A stretch of 64,000 nucleotides of DNA from Chryseobacterium glaciei (GCF_001648155.1 NZ_CP015199.1:2180501-2244500); one strand, 5' to 3'; positions 1 to 8,015 are shown, counted from the stretch's first letter. Notes: a model not told the origin generated them from the sequence alone. Numbers and translations: made by a program.

Positions 1-364
1 TTTGTCTGAAATCACCTCTCGATTTTCCAAACATTTTGCTTAAAGAATCCGTTAAAGCTCCGATGTTGTTGCTATAAATCGTGTCTTTCATCGTTTTGAA
101 ATCCAGATAAATATCGTAACGCATCACGGTTGTCGCAAGAATAGAACCGTCGGAAGCAAATAAATTCCCACGGGCAGCTTTTAGAGTTGCTTCGCGGTAA
201 TTTTTGTTAATGTAGTCGTCTTTAATTTCCTGAACATTGGTGTTTTGAAGAATGATGATCCTTGCAATGAACATTACAAATACGCACAAAGCCACCACTG
301 CGAAGAGGTAGCCCCACCTTAAGGTTCTTTTACGTTTGTTGTCGTATTCATTTTGCTTTTGCAT
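1..364 (-). CDS. ftsI: Penicillin-binding protein / FtsI-type transpeptidase, N-terminal part only
   Basis: Partial gene running off the left edge; about 121 residues are visible. The product starts MQKQNEYDNKRKRTLRWGYL, a short basic cytoplasmic tail, followed by one membrane helix (about residues 18-36). The segment ARGNLFASDGSILATTVMRYDIYLD after it is the typical N-terminal dimerisation region of class B penicillin-binding proteins (R-G-x-I/L-x-D-x-x-G). The family makes septal peptidoglycan cross-links. The ATG at 362-364 overlaps the end of the ftsL-like gene by 17 bases, which suggests translational coupling. Position directly after mraZ-rsmH-ftsL in the division cluster supports FtsI over other penicillin-binding proteins. 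The catalytic domain lies outside the window. Confidence 0.85.
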   Translation of the reverse strand, partial: MQKQNEYDNKRKRTLRWGYLFAVVALCVFVMFIARIIILQNTNVQEIKDDYINKNYREATLKAARGNLFASDGSILATTVMRYDIYLDFKTMKDTIYSNNIGALTDSLSKMFGKSRGDFRQ

Positions 365-716
365 CTGTACTATCCAATTTTATTAATAATTTGTGAGGAT
401 GGTTTTCCAGTGTCATCAAAGAATCCCGGGCAACTTCTTTCCCTAACTGAGATTCCATTTTTACTTTAATAAGCTTACTTTGTGCGTAAGCGTTTCGAGA
501 TTTGTATTCTTCTGTTTCTTCTTTTAAGGCGTTGACAATTTTAATTTTCTTATTGACGAGATGATTACTGTAAATCATTGCCATCATTAAGATAAACAAC
601 AAGAGAAAATACTTATAATGTACTTTGATTTCATCACGATTCAGGAAATTACCTTTTATAATATCTATAAAAGTTAATCTTTTCTGAGGGCGATTTGTTG
701 TTGTTCTTTTTGCCAT
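348..716 (-). CDS. ftsL: FtsL-like cell division protein
   Basis: 122 residues. A basic N-terminus is followed by one membrane helix (about residues 36-50, FLLLFILMMAMIYSNH). A periplasmic stretch then follows (about 55-95) with the heptad-like pattern expected of a coiled coil. This layout matches the small bitopic FtsL proteins that recruit FtsI to the septum. Primary sequence is poorly conserved in the family, so the call rests mainly on shape and place between rsmH and ftsI. The start codon lies at the foot of a long hairpin that fills the gap to rsmH (see 716-805). The 3' end overlaps ftsI by 17 bases. Confidence 0.75.
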   Translation of the reverse strand: MAKRTTTNRPQKRLTFIDIIKGNFLNRDEIKVHYKYFLLLFILMMAMIYSNHLVNKKIKIVNALKEETEEYKSRNAYAQSKLIKVKMESQLGKEVARDSLMTLENHPHKLLIKLDSTDAKAK

Positions 717-806
717 TTTGGTTGTTTGTTGCTGGTTGTTTGTTGCTGGTTGTTTGTTGCTGGTTGTCGGATTTAAACCTTACAACTATCAACAAACAAC
801 CAAAAA
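716..806 (-). repeat. 14-bp tandem repeat (x3) forming a hairpin between rsmH and ftsL
   Basis: On the plus strand GTTGTTTGTTGCTG occurs three times in a row (721-734, 735-748, 749-762) plus a partial copy. The arm TTTTGGTTGTTTGTTG (716-731) is the exact reverse complement of CAACAAACAACCAAAA (790-805). The 16-bp stem therefore runs from the base after the rsmH stop codon to the first base of the ftsL ATG. The right arm can also pair over 12 bp with either of the other repeat copies. In the mRNA this would bury the ftsL initiation region. Function is inferred, not known. Confidence 0.8.
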
Positions 807-1700
807 CTATACTTTTATTCCTGTTCTCATTTTAGCACTTCTTGCTCTTGAGTTTTCTTCAATTTCCTTATCATCAGGAATGATTGCTTTGCTCTTAACC
901 AATTCAAATACTTTTTTATAATTTCCGTAAATGTCTCTTGTAGGTTCCCCTTCGAACATTCCGTTTTTCAAAAATCTTTTTACCAAACGATCTTCCAGAG
1001 AGTGGTAAGAAATTACGACCAATCTTCCATCGGGTCTTAAAACATTGTATGCCTGAACAAGCATTTCTTTTAAAACCTCCAGTTCCTGGTTTACTTCAAT
1101 TCTTATCGCCTGGAAAAGCTGTGCATAAAATTTATTGATCTTATGCGGCGGAAGAAAACTGAAAAGCTTTTTCAAATCTTCCGTTGTGTTGATAGTTTTA
1201 ATTTTTCTGTGGTGAACAATGTCTCTAGCTAATTTTCTAGATTCTCTTAATTCGCCATAATAATAAAAAATATTAGCCAACTGCTCTTCTTCGTAATCGT
1301 TGATTACTCTTTTTGCATCAAGACCCTGCATTACATTCATCCTCATGTCCAAAGGAGCGTTGCTTCTTGTGGAAAATCCTCTTTCTGCTTCATCAAACTG
1401 ATGAGAAGATACACCAAGGTCGGCAAGAACTCCATCAACCTGAGAAACTCCATACATTAATAAGGAGTTTTCTAAGAATCTGAAATTCTGATTGATCAAA
1501 GTGAATCTCGGATCATCAATTGTATTTTTAAGTGCGTCTAAATCTTGGTCAAAACCGTACAGTTTTCCTTTATCGGAAAGTCTGCTCAGTATTTCTTTTG
1601 AGTGACCACCGCCACCAAAAGTACAGTCCACGTATGTTCCGTCTGGATTCGTTACCAAATCATCAACACTTTGCTTCAACAAAACGGGGTTATGATACAT
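807..1700 (-). CDS. rsmH: 16S rRNA (cytosine(1402)-N(4))-methyltransferase RsmH
   Basis: 297 residues, normal length for RsmH (MraW). It methylates N4 of C1402 in the ribosomal P site using S-adenosylmethionine. Visible family signatures include the start MYHNPVLLKQSVDDLV, the SAM-binding VDCTFGGGGHS (about residues 24-34), GVLADLGVSSHQFD (about 90) and RLVVISYHSLEDRLVK (about 230). It is second in the division cluster, 39 bases after mraZ and 90 bases before ftsL. The call is secure. Confidence 0.97.
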   Translation of the reverse strand: MYHNPVLLKQSVDDLVTNPDGTYVDCTFGGGGHSKEILSRLSDKGKLYGFDQDLDALKNTIDDPRFTLINQNFRFLENSLLMYGVSQVDGVLADLGVSSHQFDEAERGFSTRSNAPLDMRMNVMQGLDAKRVINDYEEEQLANIFYYYGELRESRKLARDIVHHRKIKTINTTEDLKKLFSFLPPHKINKFYAQLFQAIRIEVNQELEVLKEMLVQAYNVLRPDGRLVVISYHSLEDRLVKRFLKNGMFEGEPTRDIYGNYKKVFELVKSKAIIPDDKEIEENSRARSAKMRTGIKV

Positions 1701-1739
1701 GTTTAAGTTGTGTTTTTTGTCGCTTTTTTTATTTAGCGG

Positions 1740-2198
1740 TTATTCTTCATCTAAAGAGCCCATCACGTCTTCGGCAAGGCTGGCAAAATCTTCTTCGTTG
1801 GTAGAGATCACTTTTTCGTAAGCGTCTTTGTCCCAAATTTCAAATAATTCTCCGGCGCTGGTAATCACAATATCTTTTTGAAGATTTGCGAAATGCGTCA
1901 GGTCTTTTGAAATTTGTAATCTACCGGCATTATCCAATTCTACAGTTTTTACTCCTGCCGTAAACATTCTAATGAAATCAGCATTCTTTTTAATGAATCT
2001 GTTTAATTTATTAATCTTGCCCATCAATTTATCCCAAGCATTCATAGGGTAAACTTCTAGGCAAGTTTGGAACACAGATCTTTTGACTACAAACGCCTTG
2101 TCATCAAAGTCTTCCATCTGTTTGATCAGAGATGAAGGAACTTTTAAACGGCCTTTGTCGTCAATTTTACACTCATATGTTCCAATGAAATTTTTCAT
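1740..2198 (-). CDS. mraZ: Transcriptional regulator MraZ
   Basis: 152 residues when started at the ATG at 2196-2198 (MKNFIGTYECKIDDKGRLK), which equals the common MraZ length. The frame is open upstream to 2237, but that extension runs through the operator repeats and so is rejected. Two SpoVT/AbrB-like repeats are visible: KIDDKGRLKVPSS near residue 10 and VELDNAGRLQISKDL near residue 85. MraZ proteins form rings and bind direct repeats upstream of their own operon, repressing the division and wall cluster. Such repeats lie at 2223-2247. It is first gene of the minus-strand dcw cluster seen here. Confidence 0.95.
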   Translation of the reverse strand: MKNFIGTYECKIDDKGRLKVPSSLIKQMEDFDDKAFVVKRSVFQTCLEVYPMNAWDKLMGKINKLNRFIKKNADFIRMFTAGVKTVELDNAGRLQISKDLTHFANLQKDIVITSAGELFEIWDKDAYEKVISTNEEDFASLAEDVMGSLDEE

Positions 2199-2204
2199 TT
2201 GGGA

Positions 2205-2247
2205 CAAATTTATATAATAATTTCCAATATTTCCCACTTTTTCCCAC
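2205..2247 (-). promoter_or_regulatory. MraZ operator repeats and -7 box of the division cluster
   Basis: On the minus strand GTGGG appears twice exactly 10 bases apart (2243-2247 and 2233-2237), in two copies of AAAGTGGGAA, with a degenerate third copy TTGGA at 2223-2227 in phase. Known MraZ sites are TGGGN repeats separated by five bases, so spacing and core match. Downstream, TAAATTTG (2205-2212) fits the Bacteroidetes -7 consensus TAnnTTTG and ends six bases before the mraZ ATG. No clear -33 TTG was found at usual spacing. Confidence 0.75.
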
Positions 2248-2420
2248 TTTTTGACTTAATGTTAATAAGTTTTATTAATGATTTAATAATATAGATTTAA
2301 GTTGTTGATATATTGAGCCTTGAGAATTGTATTATTCAGGCCATAGTAAAGAGATTTTCAAAAAAAGAGTTAAAAAGCACTTTATTATATTATTTTTATT
2401 TTAAATTAGGCATATCAAAA

Positions 2421-2448
2421 TATTTTTGAGGTTTAATTTGTATTTTTG
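2421..2448 (+). promoter_or_regulatory. Candidate -7 boxes upstream of the alpha/beta hydrolase
   Basis: TATTTTTG occurs at 2421-2428 and again at 2441-2448, both matching TAnnTTTG. The second would give a leader of about 18 bases before ATG 2471. No well-placed -33 element was found, so this is a weak call. Confidence 0.4.
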
Positions 2449-2470
2449 CAAGGCTTTATTAAGGCGTTTT

Positions 2471-3232
2471 ATGATATTTAGTACAAAAAAAGAAAAGAAA
2501 TATACCTTTGTAGAGGCGGGAGAAGGACATCCATTAGTGCTATTGCACGGTTTAATGGGTGGTTTGAGCAATTTCGATAAGATGGTGAATTTTTTTTCAG
2601 AGAGAGGATTTAAGGTCTATGTACCTCAATTGCCGATCTATGATTTACCAGTGCTCAATACTAATCTTACCACATTAGCAAAATATATTATAAAGTTTAT
2701 AGAGAGCCATATCGAAGGGCCTGTAACTATTGTTGGAAACTCAATGGGAGGTCATATCGGGCTTATACTAACTTTGGCAAGACCGGATCTAGTTAATAAT
2801 CTGGTTTTAACAGGAAGTTCCGGATTATATGAAAGAACATTCGGAGACAGTTTTCCGAGAAAAAATGACAAATCATATATAAGGAAGAAAACTGAAGAGG
2901 TTTTTTATGACCCTGCGGTAGCAACTGAAGATCTTGTAGACGAGGTTTTTGGGGTGGTAAATGATAGAATGAAGGGAATAAAGACCGTAATGCTGGCCAG
3001 AAGTGCCATCAAGCACAATATGTTGCACGATCTTCCTAAGATTTTGACACCAACGTGTCTGATCTGGGGGAAACAGGATAATGTGACACCTCCGGAAGTT
3101 GCAATCGATATGCACAAATTTATTCCAAATTCAGATTTGTTCTGGATTGATAAATGTGGTCATGCAGCAATGATGGAAAAACCGGATGAATTTAATGAAA
3201 TTCTCTACAGCTGGTTAAAAGATAAAGTTTAA
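2471..3232 (+). CDS. Alpha/beta hydrolase
   Basis: 253 residues from ATG 2471 (MIFSTKKEKKYTFVEAGEG). An in-frame upstream start at 2426 would overlap candidate -7 boxes, so the internal ATG is preferred. The oxyanion-hole motif LLHGLMGG lies near residue 29, the nucleophile elbow GNSMGG near residue 91, a late aspartate in LIWGKQDNVTPPE and the catalytic histidine in CGHAAMMEKP. The triad is therefore complete. The substrate cannot be told; the family includes esterases and C-C hydrolases. A strong terminator follows at 3246, so it is probably transcribed alone. Confidence 0.85.
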   Translation: MIFSTKKEKKYTFVEAGEGHPLVLLHGLMGGLSNFDKMVNFFSERGFKVYVPQLPIYDLPVLNTNLTTLAKYIIKFIESHIEGPVTIVGNSMGGHIGLILTLARPDLVNNLVLTGSSGLYERTFGDSFPRKNDKSYIRKKTEEVFYDPAVATEDLVDEVFGVVNDRMKGIKTVMLARSAIKHNMLHDLPKILTPTCLIWGKQDNVTPPEVAIDMHKFIPNSDLFWIDKCGHAAMMEKPDEFNEILYSWLKDKV

Positions 3233-3245
3233 AAAAAATAAATTG

Positions 3246-3280
3246 AACCATTAAGAGCTTTTCTTAATGGTTTATTTTTC
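3246..3280 (+). terminator. Rho-independent terminator after the hydrolase
   Basis: An 11-bp perfect stem, AACCATTAAGA (3246-3256) with TCTTAATGGTT (3262-3272), closes a 5-base loop and is followed by TATTTTTC. Confidence 0.85.
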
Positions 3281-3294
3281 TAAAAATATTCGAA

Positions 3295-3918
3295 ATGGTT
3301 ATTAAGACTGCAGAATTTGTAAAAAGTAGCGGAAAATGGCAGGAATGTCCGGAACCGACAATCCCTGAATATGCTTTTATAGGAAGATCAAATGTTGGGA
3401 AATCTTCATTGATCAACGCGATGATGAACAGGAAAGATTTGGCTAAAACTTCCGGAACTCCAGGGAAAACTCAGCTTATTAATCATTTTATCGTCAATGA
3501 AAATTGGTATCTTACCGATTTACCGGGGTATGGTTATGCAAAGGTTTCAAAGGTTCTGAGAAGAGATTTTGAGAAACTGATCAACAATTATATTTTAAAC
3601 AGGAAAAATCTTGTAAATCTTTTTGTTTTGATTGATTCAAGACATAGTCCACAGAAAATAGATCTTGAATTTATTGAATGGTGTGGAGAAAGCGGTGTTC
3701 CGTTTTCAATTGTTTTTACTAAAGTTGATAAACTGAAACCGAATATCGCCATAAAAAATGTAGAAGATTATAAGGCTGAGCTTTATAAAACGTGGGAAGA
3801 TCTTCCCGAATTATATGTGACTTCTGCTGAAAAGAAAGAAGGTTGCGATGAAATTCTTGATTTTATACAAACCACAAACGACTTTTTAAATAATAATAAC
3901 GTTAATTTCGATGAGTAA
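3295..3918 (+). CDS. engB: Ribosome biogenesis GTP-binding protein EngB (YihA/YsxC)
   Basis: 207 residues, normal EngB length. G1 [12 protein letters not shown] lies near residue 30, the G2 region TSGTPGKTQ near 53, G3 [10 protein letters not shown] near 75 and G4 TKVDK near 142. The family helps assemble the 50S subunit and is usually essential. The start ATG is 22 bases after the preceding terminator stem. Its 3' end overlaps the next gene by 8 bases, so the two are probably cotranscribed. Confidence 0.96.
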   Translation: MVIKTAEFVKSSGKWQECPEPTIPEYAFIGRSNVGKSSLINAMMNRKDLAKTSGTPGKTQLINHFIVNENWYLTDLPGYGYAKVSKVLRRDFEKLINNYILNRKNLVNLFVLIDSRHSPQKIDLEFIEWCGESGVPFSIVFTKVDKLKPNIAIKNVEDYKAELYKTWEDLPELYVTSAEKKEGCDEILDFIQTTNDFLNNNNVNFDE

Positions 3919-4360
3919 TATTATCTGGAAAATTAAAACATTCGAGGAATTTACGGTCCCTGAATTATACGCCGTTTTGAAAGCCCGTATCGATGTTTTT
4001 GTGATCGAGCAGAATTGTCCTTATCCTGATTTGGATAATTATGACCAAAAGGCAATTCATATTTGGGCAGAGGAAGATGGAGATGTATTAGCATACTGTA
4101 GAGTTTTCGATAAAGGAATTAAATATGATGAAACCTCTTTAGGCAGAGTTTTAACCACAGAAAAAGCACGAGGAAAAAGCTTAGGAAAACTGCTGATAAA
4201 ATATGCAGTTGAAACCATAGAAAACCGTTTTCATACTTCTGAAATCAGGATTTCTGCACAGGATTATTTATTGAAATTCTACGGAGATTTTGGTTTTGAA
4301 GATACCGGAAAAAAATATTTGGAAGATGACATTCCGCACACGGAAATGATCAGAAAATAA
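3911..4360 (+). CDS. GNAT family N-acetyltransferase, ElaA-like
   Basis: 149 residues, matching ElaA length. The ElaA hallmarks are [24 protein letters not shown] near residue 18 and an acetyl-CoA binding region [18 protein letters not shown] near residue 77. It should transfer an acetyl group from acetyl-CoA; the acceptor for this family is not established. It overlaps engB by 8 bases and is followed by a clear terminator. Confidence 0.88.
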   Translation: MSNIIWKIKTFEEFTVPELYAVLKARIDVFVIEQNCPYPDLDNYDQKAIHIWAEEDGDVLAYCRVFDKGIKYDETSLGRVLTTEKARGKSLGKLLIKYAVETIENRFHTSEIRISAQDYLLKFYGDFGFEDTGKKYLEDDIPHTEMIRK

Positions 4361-4362
4361 AG

Positions 4363-4390
4363 AAAAGCGAAGAGAAATCTTCGCTTTTTT
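4363..4390 (+). terminator. Rho-independent terminator after the ElaA-like gene
   Basis: An 11-bp stem AAAAGCGAAGA (4363-4373) pairs with TCTTCGCTTTT (4378-4388) around a GAAA tetraloop, with a T-run at the end. Confidence 0.9.
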
Positions 4391-4436
4391 TGATAATTAA
4401 ATATATGGAGTGTTTTTATGGTTTTAGTTTTTGATG

Positions 4437-4760
4437 TTAATTACATCCTGAACAATACGATCTATCAACATATACTTTACTACTTCCAGAATAGTAATAA
4501 CAACCTCCTCTTGACCCGACATTTAATGAATTACCATTATAAGTACAGCCTTTGCTTTGAGAGTAAGATGATCTTGAGCTGTTAGAGTAAGAAGATCTTG
4601 AACTTTTTGATCTGCTTTTTCTAACCTTGTTGCTTTTGCTTTTCTTTGGTTTTTTTGATGAAAATTCAGTTGTTGATGTTATACCGTTTGTTGATGCTGA
4701 AAAGCTTGCTGGTAATAGTAGACCTAAGCTTAAAAGACTTGTGAATAGGAGTTTTTTCAT
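4437..4760 (-). CDS. Small secreted Ser/Lys-rich protein
   Basis: 107 residues. A Sec signal peptide is evident (MKKLLFTSLLSLGLLLPASFSA, cleavage near residue 22). A Ser/Lys/Arg-rich low-complexity middle follows (about 35-68, repeated SSRSSYS). The Cys-rich C-terminus contains SRGGCYYYSGSSKVYVDRSYC. That tail resembles the short basic domain G-x-R-G-G-x-Y-Y first described in chlorella viruses (PBCV basic adaptor); this is from memory and unconfirmed. Four cysteines lie in the last 37 residues, so disulfides are possible outside the cytoplasm. Function unknown. Confidence 0.7.
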   Translation of the reverse strand: MKKLLFTSLLSLGLLLPASFSASTNGITSTTEFSSKKPKKSKSNKVRKSRSKSSRSSYSNSSRSSYSQSKGCTYNGNSLNVGSRGGCYYYSGSSKVYVDRSYCSGCN

Positions 4761-4829
4761 GGTTATTAGTTTTAAAAGTTTTTAATTATAATTTTAGAGT
4801 ATATTTTTCTTTTTTGAAATGCTTTGTTT

Positions 4830-5471
4830 TTAAAGAGTTTCATTAATGATTTCAGAATCTTTTAAAGATTCGATGTCATAATAAGTGAATTCATCATCAC
4901 CAGAATACCATTTATATTGTGTTTGTTTAAATCTTAGGTTTAAAAGCATTTCATGTAATGTAGATTGTGTTTCTTGAATATTTTTGTTACTAGCGAAATA
5001 TCCAGCCGTAAATTGTAAAGTTCTATTTGTTGAACCAATAATTTTAACCTCGATATCATTTACCCAAAGTTTTTCTTTCATTAATTTATAATAGATAAGT
5101 CGAAGTTTTGGGAAGGTTTTTATTTGAGAGCTAATTACCTTTTTTTCAAGAGTTTTTGCTAATTTTTGCTCTTCAATATTCTGACTTTCTTTGCCTTCTT
5201 TAATATTAGAAGCATATACTTTATAAAGTGCTAGGACTATAACGATTCCATCTACTGAACTTACACTCTTCGTTAAATCAGAGTCTTTTTCAATTCCTTC
5301 TATTTCTCTTTCTAACCTTGTTTTTAAATCATTTTTCTTTTCTTCTGTTTTAGTGATTTTTTCAACGGGTGTATCTTTTTTAGGAGAATCATTTTTTGTG
5401 CACTTTATTAAGAAAAGGCAAAAAAGAACTAAAAGAATTACTGCTGACTTTTTAGATATAATTTTTTTCAT
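4830..5471 (-). CDS. Hypothetical lipoprotein
   Basis: 213 residues. The N-terminus MKKIISKKSAVILLVLFCLF is followed by LIKC, a plausible lipobox, with Cys at about 25. A Lys/Glu-rich linker follows (about 28-65). No known domain was recognised in the C-terminal two thirds. Upstream of the ATG, 64 bases away, lies the palindrome TTACGGGAATCCGTAA (5536-5551). A near-copy stands before the gene at 8601, so this lipoprotein may share control with that locus. Function unknown. Confidence 0.7.
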   Translation of the reverse strand: MKKIISKKSAVILLVLFCLFLIKCTKNDSPKKDTPVEKITKTEEKKNDLKTRLEREIEGIEKDSDLTKSVSSVDGIVIVLALYKVYASNIKEGKESQNIEEQKLAKTLEKKVISSQIKTFPKLRLIYYKLMKEKLWVNDIEVKIIGSTNRTLQFTAGYFASNKNIQETQSTLHEMLLNLRFKQTQYKWYSGDDEFTYYDIESLKDSEIINETL

Positions 5472-5535
5472 AATTATCGTTTTTAAGAGGAGGGTTAATT
5501 TTGATTCAAAAATACAATCCTTTAAAAATCAAACC

Positions 5536-5551
5536 TTACGGGAATCCGTAA
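5536..5551. promoter_or_regulatory. 16-bp palindrome, copy 1 (candidate operator)
   Basis: TTACGGGAATCCGTAA has 6-bp perfect arms TTACGG/CCGTAA around four bases. It lies 64 bases upstream of the minus-strand lipoprotein gene ending at 4830, and downstream of the response regulator gene. A near-identical copy is at 8536-8551. Confidence 0.6.
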
Positions 5552-5585
5552 AACGAAAAAACCTTCCAAAAAAATTGAAAGGTTT
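5552..5585 (-). terminator. Terminator after the response regulator gene
   Basis: On the minus strand AAACCTTTC pairs with GGAAGGTTT (one G-U) around a T-rich loop, then a T-run. Confidence 0.7.
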
Positions 5586-5610
5586 AATAAAATATGTTTT
5601 AAAGATCTCG

Positions 5611-6276
5611 TTAAATAATCCCCAAATCCTTACAAAAAGCAACCAATTGCTCATTGCTAGTGACTTCCAACGCTTCTTTTAAGCTGTTTAATCTTTTTTC
5701 AACACTGCTTAAACTATTAGGTCTGATGTTGTTGTTTTGAAGATATACAGGAATGTTTTTTTGCAAAACTCCCTGTGATAGGAGAGAAACTAAAGTAATA
5801 TCATAACTAGAAAACTCATAATTATTAAGTTTTTTCACCTCTTTTTTTAGGTCTAATGACAAGTAATTTTCATTAACATAAACAGATGCGATTGCTTTTT
5901 TTAATTCTTTTGAGTCATTTCTCGCTTTACGAACATAACCATTGATTTTTGATTCCGTAAAAAGAGAATCAATAACTCCGGATCTATGCTCGGCAGAAAA
6001 AACAATCACTTTTAATGAAGGCTGAATTTCCCGTAATTGCTGTACTAATTCTATTCCGTCTTTTATGTTTTGTTGGCGATGATCTTCTTCGTAATAAAGG
6101 TCGGTGATCAGCAGGTCGTAGGTATCATTTTCACGGACAGATTTTTTAATTTTGGCTAAAGCATCATCACAATATGAGACATAATCAACCGTTGGAACAT
6201 TCAATTCTTCAAGCGTTTTTTGTACAGAAATACTGATACTTTCGTGGTCTTCGGATATTAAAATTTTTTTGAACAT
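5611..6276 (-). CDS. Response regulator, receiver plus NarL/LuxR-like C-terminus
   Basis: 221 residues. The N-terminal receiver begins MFKKILISEDHES (acidic pair E9/D10). The phosphoacceptor is D59 in YDLLITDLYY, and the conserved lysine is in NGYVRKAR near residue 105. The C-terminus (about 155-221) has the size and pattern of a LuxR-type helix-turn-helix, with SYDITLVSLLSQGVLQKNIP and SLSSVEKRLNSLKEAL, though diverged. The ATG is 12 bases after the histidine kinase stop, so the two form a cognate pair. The 16-bp palindromes at 5536 and 8536 are candidate binding sites (inference). Confidence 0.88.
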   Translation of the reverse strand: MFKKILISEDHESISISVQKTLEELNVPTVDYVSYCDDALAKIKKSVRENDTYDLLITDLYYEEDHRQQNIKDGIELVQQLREIQPSLKVIVFSAEHRSGVIDSLFTESKINGYVRKARNDSKELKKAIASVYVNENYLSLDLKKEVKKLNNYEFSSYDITLVSLLSQGVLQKNIPVYLQNNNIRPNSLSSVEKRLNSLKEALEVTSNEQLVAFCKDLGII

Positions 6277-6288
6277 TGTTTTCTTTTT

Positions 6289-7953
6289 TTAAATAGGAAA
6301 TGAAATGGTGATCTTCAATCCTTTTTCGATTTCGGTATCAAAAATAATTTCTCCGCGGACATTCTCAATACGGGAAACCGTACTCGTGAGTCCATTTTTA
6401 TAAATTAATTCTCCAGAGATGCCTACACCATTGTCTGTGTAATGAATTGTGATAATATTATTTATCTTTTCAAATTTGAATACCACTCTGTCTGCCTGAC
6501 TGTGTTTTTTCATATTGACCAAAAGTTCTCTAATGATCTGATAAACCTCTTCCTGACCTGATGATTTTAAATCTTTCCAAATGGTCTCATCATTTCCGGC
6601 AACATAGGTATTTACTGTTTCATTTTTAAAAGTGGCGATAAGCTTTGATATTTTCTTGCTGAAATCTTCCTCCTTTTCTTGTGAATCTATTTTTTCATAA
6701 GAAATATCTCTTGATTTTTCATAGACGAATTCCAGCTCATCCAGCATTTCATCTTTATCAATACTTTCCTGATTTTCAATTTTGGTTATTACTTGATAGA
6801 TGCCGTTGGCAACGACGTCGTGTACTTTCTTGGAGAGTTTGAGTTGGTTGCTTTTTATTTTTAATTCGTTTTCTTGTTGAAGTCGTTTTTTTCTTTTTTT
6901 ATTCCAGAAGAAACCGCCAATTAGAATTATTGATAAAATACCTAAACCAATATTTCGTTTTAAAATATCAACTTCCTTTTCTGCATCTTGAAGTTTTAGT
7001 TTTTGATTTTCTGCATTTTTTACTTCTACATCATATCTTATTATTGCAAATTGATTTTTAGCTTTATTTCTTGCTGTTTGTAGGCTGTCATTAATAAACT
7101 TATACTCTTTGAAATTATTTAAATAATTTTTAGGATCTAAATTTATAATTCTCTGTAATGCTTCTATTTTATCATCAGAAATCTTAATCTCTTTAGCTGT
7201 ATTTAGTAATTTTATTGCAAATGATAATGATTTTTCTTTATCTCTCTGTGTGAAATAATCAGAGAGGGTTGCAAAGCTTGAATTTAAACCACGAGTATCA
7301 TTATTTCTATATCTTATTTCTAATGCCTTGTATAGCTCAGGGAGAGGATTGTAATTTTTATTTTCTAATAGTTTAGCTTTAGCTAAATTATTTAGAGCCA
7401 TAGAATAATTATTGCTATCCTTGGCTAAAACGGCTTTTTGTAGATATTTTTGAGCCATTTTACCATTTCCTTGTAATAATAAGACATCTCCGATATTATT
7501 ATAGTATACATATTTATTCTCATCAACATTTGCATAATGTAAAGCTTTAATATAATATTCACTTGATTCTTTAAAATCTTTTAAAAAGGATGAAGAAATT
7601 GCCATATTATTATAACTAGAGGCAAGAGTACTTTTTACAGTACTGTCTTTTATATTCTTCAATAGTTTATTAGCTTCTAGTGAGGTCTCTATACTACCAA
7701 AGTAATCTCCTTTACTAGTTTGTATTATTGCCATATTTACTAAAGATTTGGCAGCACCTGTTGAATCTCTGTTTTTTAAATAATCATTTTTAGCTAAGTT
7801 GTAATAGATAAAAGCTGAGTCTGAAATGTTTGAGTTTCTAAATTTTTTAGCTTTTTGATAATATTTATCGGGATTTGTATTTTTAGAAAAAGTTTCCTTT
7901 TTACAAGAATTAAAAGCTAGTAAAATTGCTAAAAGGTAAAAAAGATTTTTCAT
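6289..7953 (-). CDS. Lipoprotein TPR-domain sensor histidine kinase
   Basis: 554 residues from the ATG at 7951-7953. An upstream in-frame start would run into a hairpin and hide the lipoprotein signal MKNLFYLLAILLAFNSC (Cys 17). TPR-type repeats fill about residues 25-290. A helix with a charged end follows, then a membrane helix (GLGILSIILIGGFFW). The H-box is KKVHDVVANG (H378). The ATPase part has the N-box RELLVNMKKH (N480) and DNGVG (D507). The kinase end is of the HisKA_3/NarX-like kind. The TPR part is predicted to be periplasmic and would be the sensor. It lies between a secreted peptide gene and its response regulator. Confidence 0.88.
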   Translation of the reverse strand: MKNLFYLLAILLAFNSCKKETFSKNTNPDKYYQKAKKFRNSNISDSAFIYYNLAKNDYLKNRDSTGAAKSLVNMAIIQTSKGDYFGSIETSLEANKLLKNIKDSTVKSTLASSYNNMAISSSFLKDFKESSEYYIKALHYANVDENKYVYYNNIGDVLLLQGNGKMAQKYLQKAVLAKDSNNYSMALNNLAKAKLLENKNYNPLPELYKALEIRYRNNDTRGLNSSFATLSDYFTQRDKEKSLSFAIKLLNTAKEIKISDDKIEALQRIINLDPKNYLNNFKEYKFINDSLQTARNKAKNQFAIIRYDVEVKNAENQKLKLQDAEKEVDILKRNIGLGILSIILIGGFFWNKKRKKRLQQENELKIKSNQLKLSKKVHDVVANGIYQVITKIENQESIDKDEMLDELEFVYEKSRDISYEKIDSQEKEEDFSKKISKLIATFKNETVNTYVAGNDETIWKDLKSSGQEEVYQIIRELLVNMKKHSQADRVVFKFEKINNIITIHYTDNGVGISGELIYKNGLTSTVSRIENVRGEIIFDTEIEKGLKITISFPI

Positions 7954-7974
7954 TGAATTAGTTTTTATGCAAAG

Positions 7975-8010
7975 TAAGAAAAAGGACAGATTTATGCAAT
8001 CTGCCCTTTT
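7975..8010 (-). terminator. Attenuator-like hairpin between the peptide gene and the kinase gene
   Basis: In minus-strand RNA a 13-bp stem (7998-8010 with 7980-7992, one G-U pair) closes a 5-base loop and is followed by a T-rich run. It starts a few bases after the stop codon of the small gene and ends before the kinase ATG, so it could limit read-through into the kinase. Confidence 0.6.
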
Positions 8011-8015
8011 CATTT

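Noticed and set aside
721..767. Short tandem repeat as a CRISPR-like array
   Set aside because: Units are directly adjacent with no spacers; a minisatellite.
718..921. Open frame on the plus strand across the rsmH end
   Set aside because: It is built from the tandem repeat and antisense of rsmH; no coding character.
2199..2237. N-terminal extension of MraZ
   Set aside because: The extension runs through the operator and adds residues not found in the family; ATG 2198 gives the usual 152 residues.
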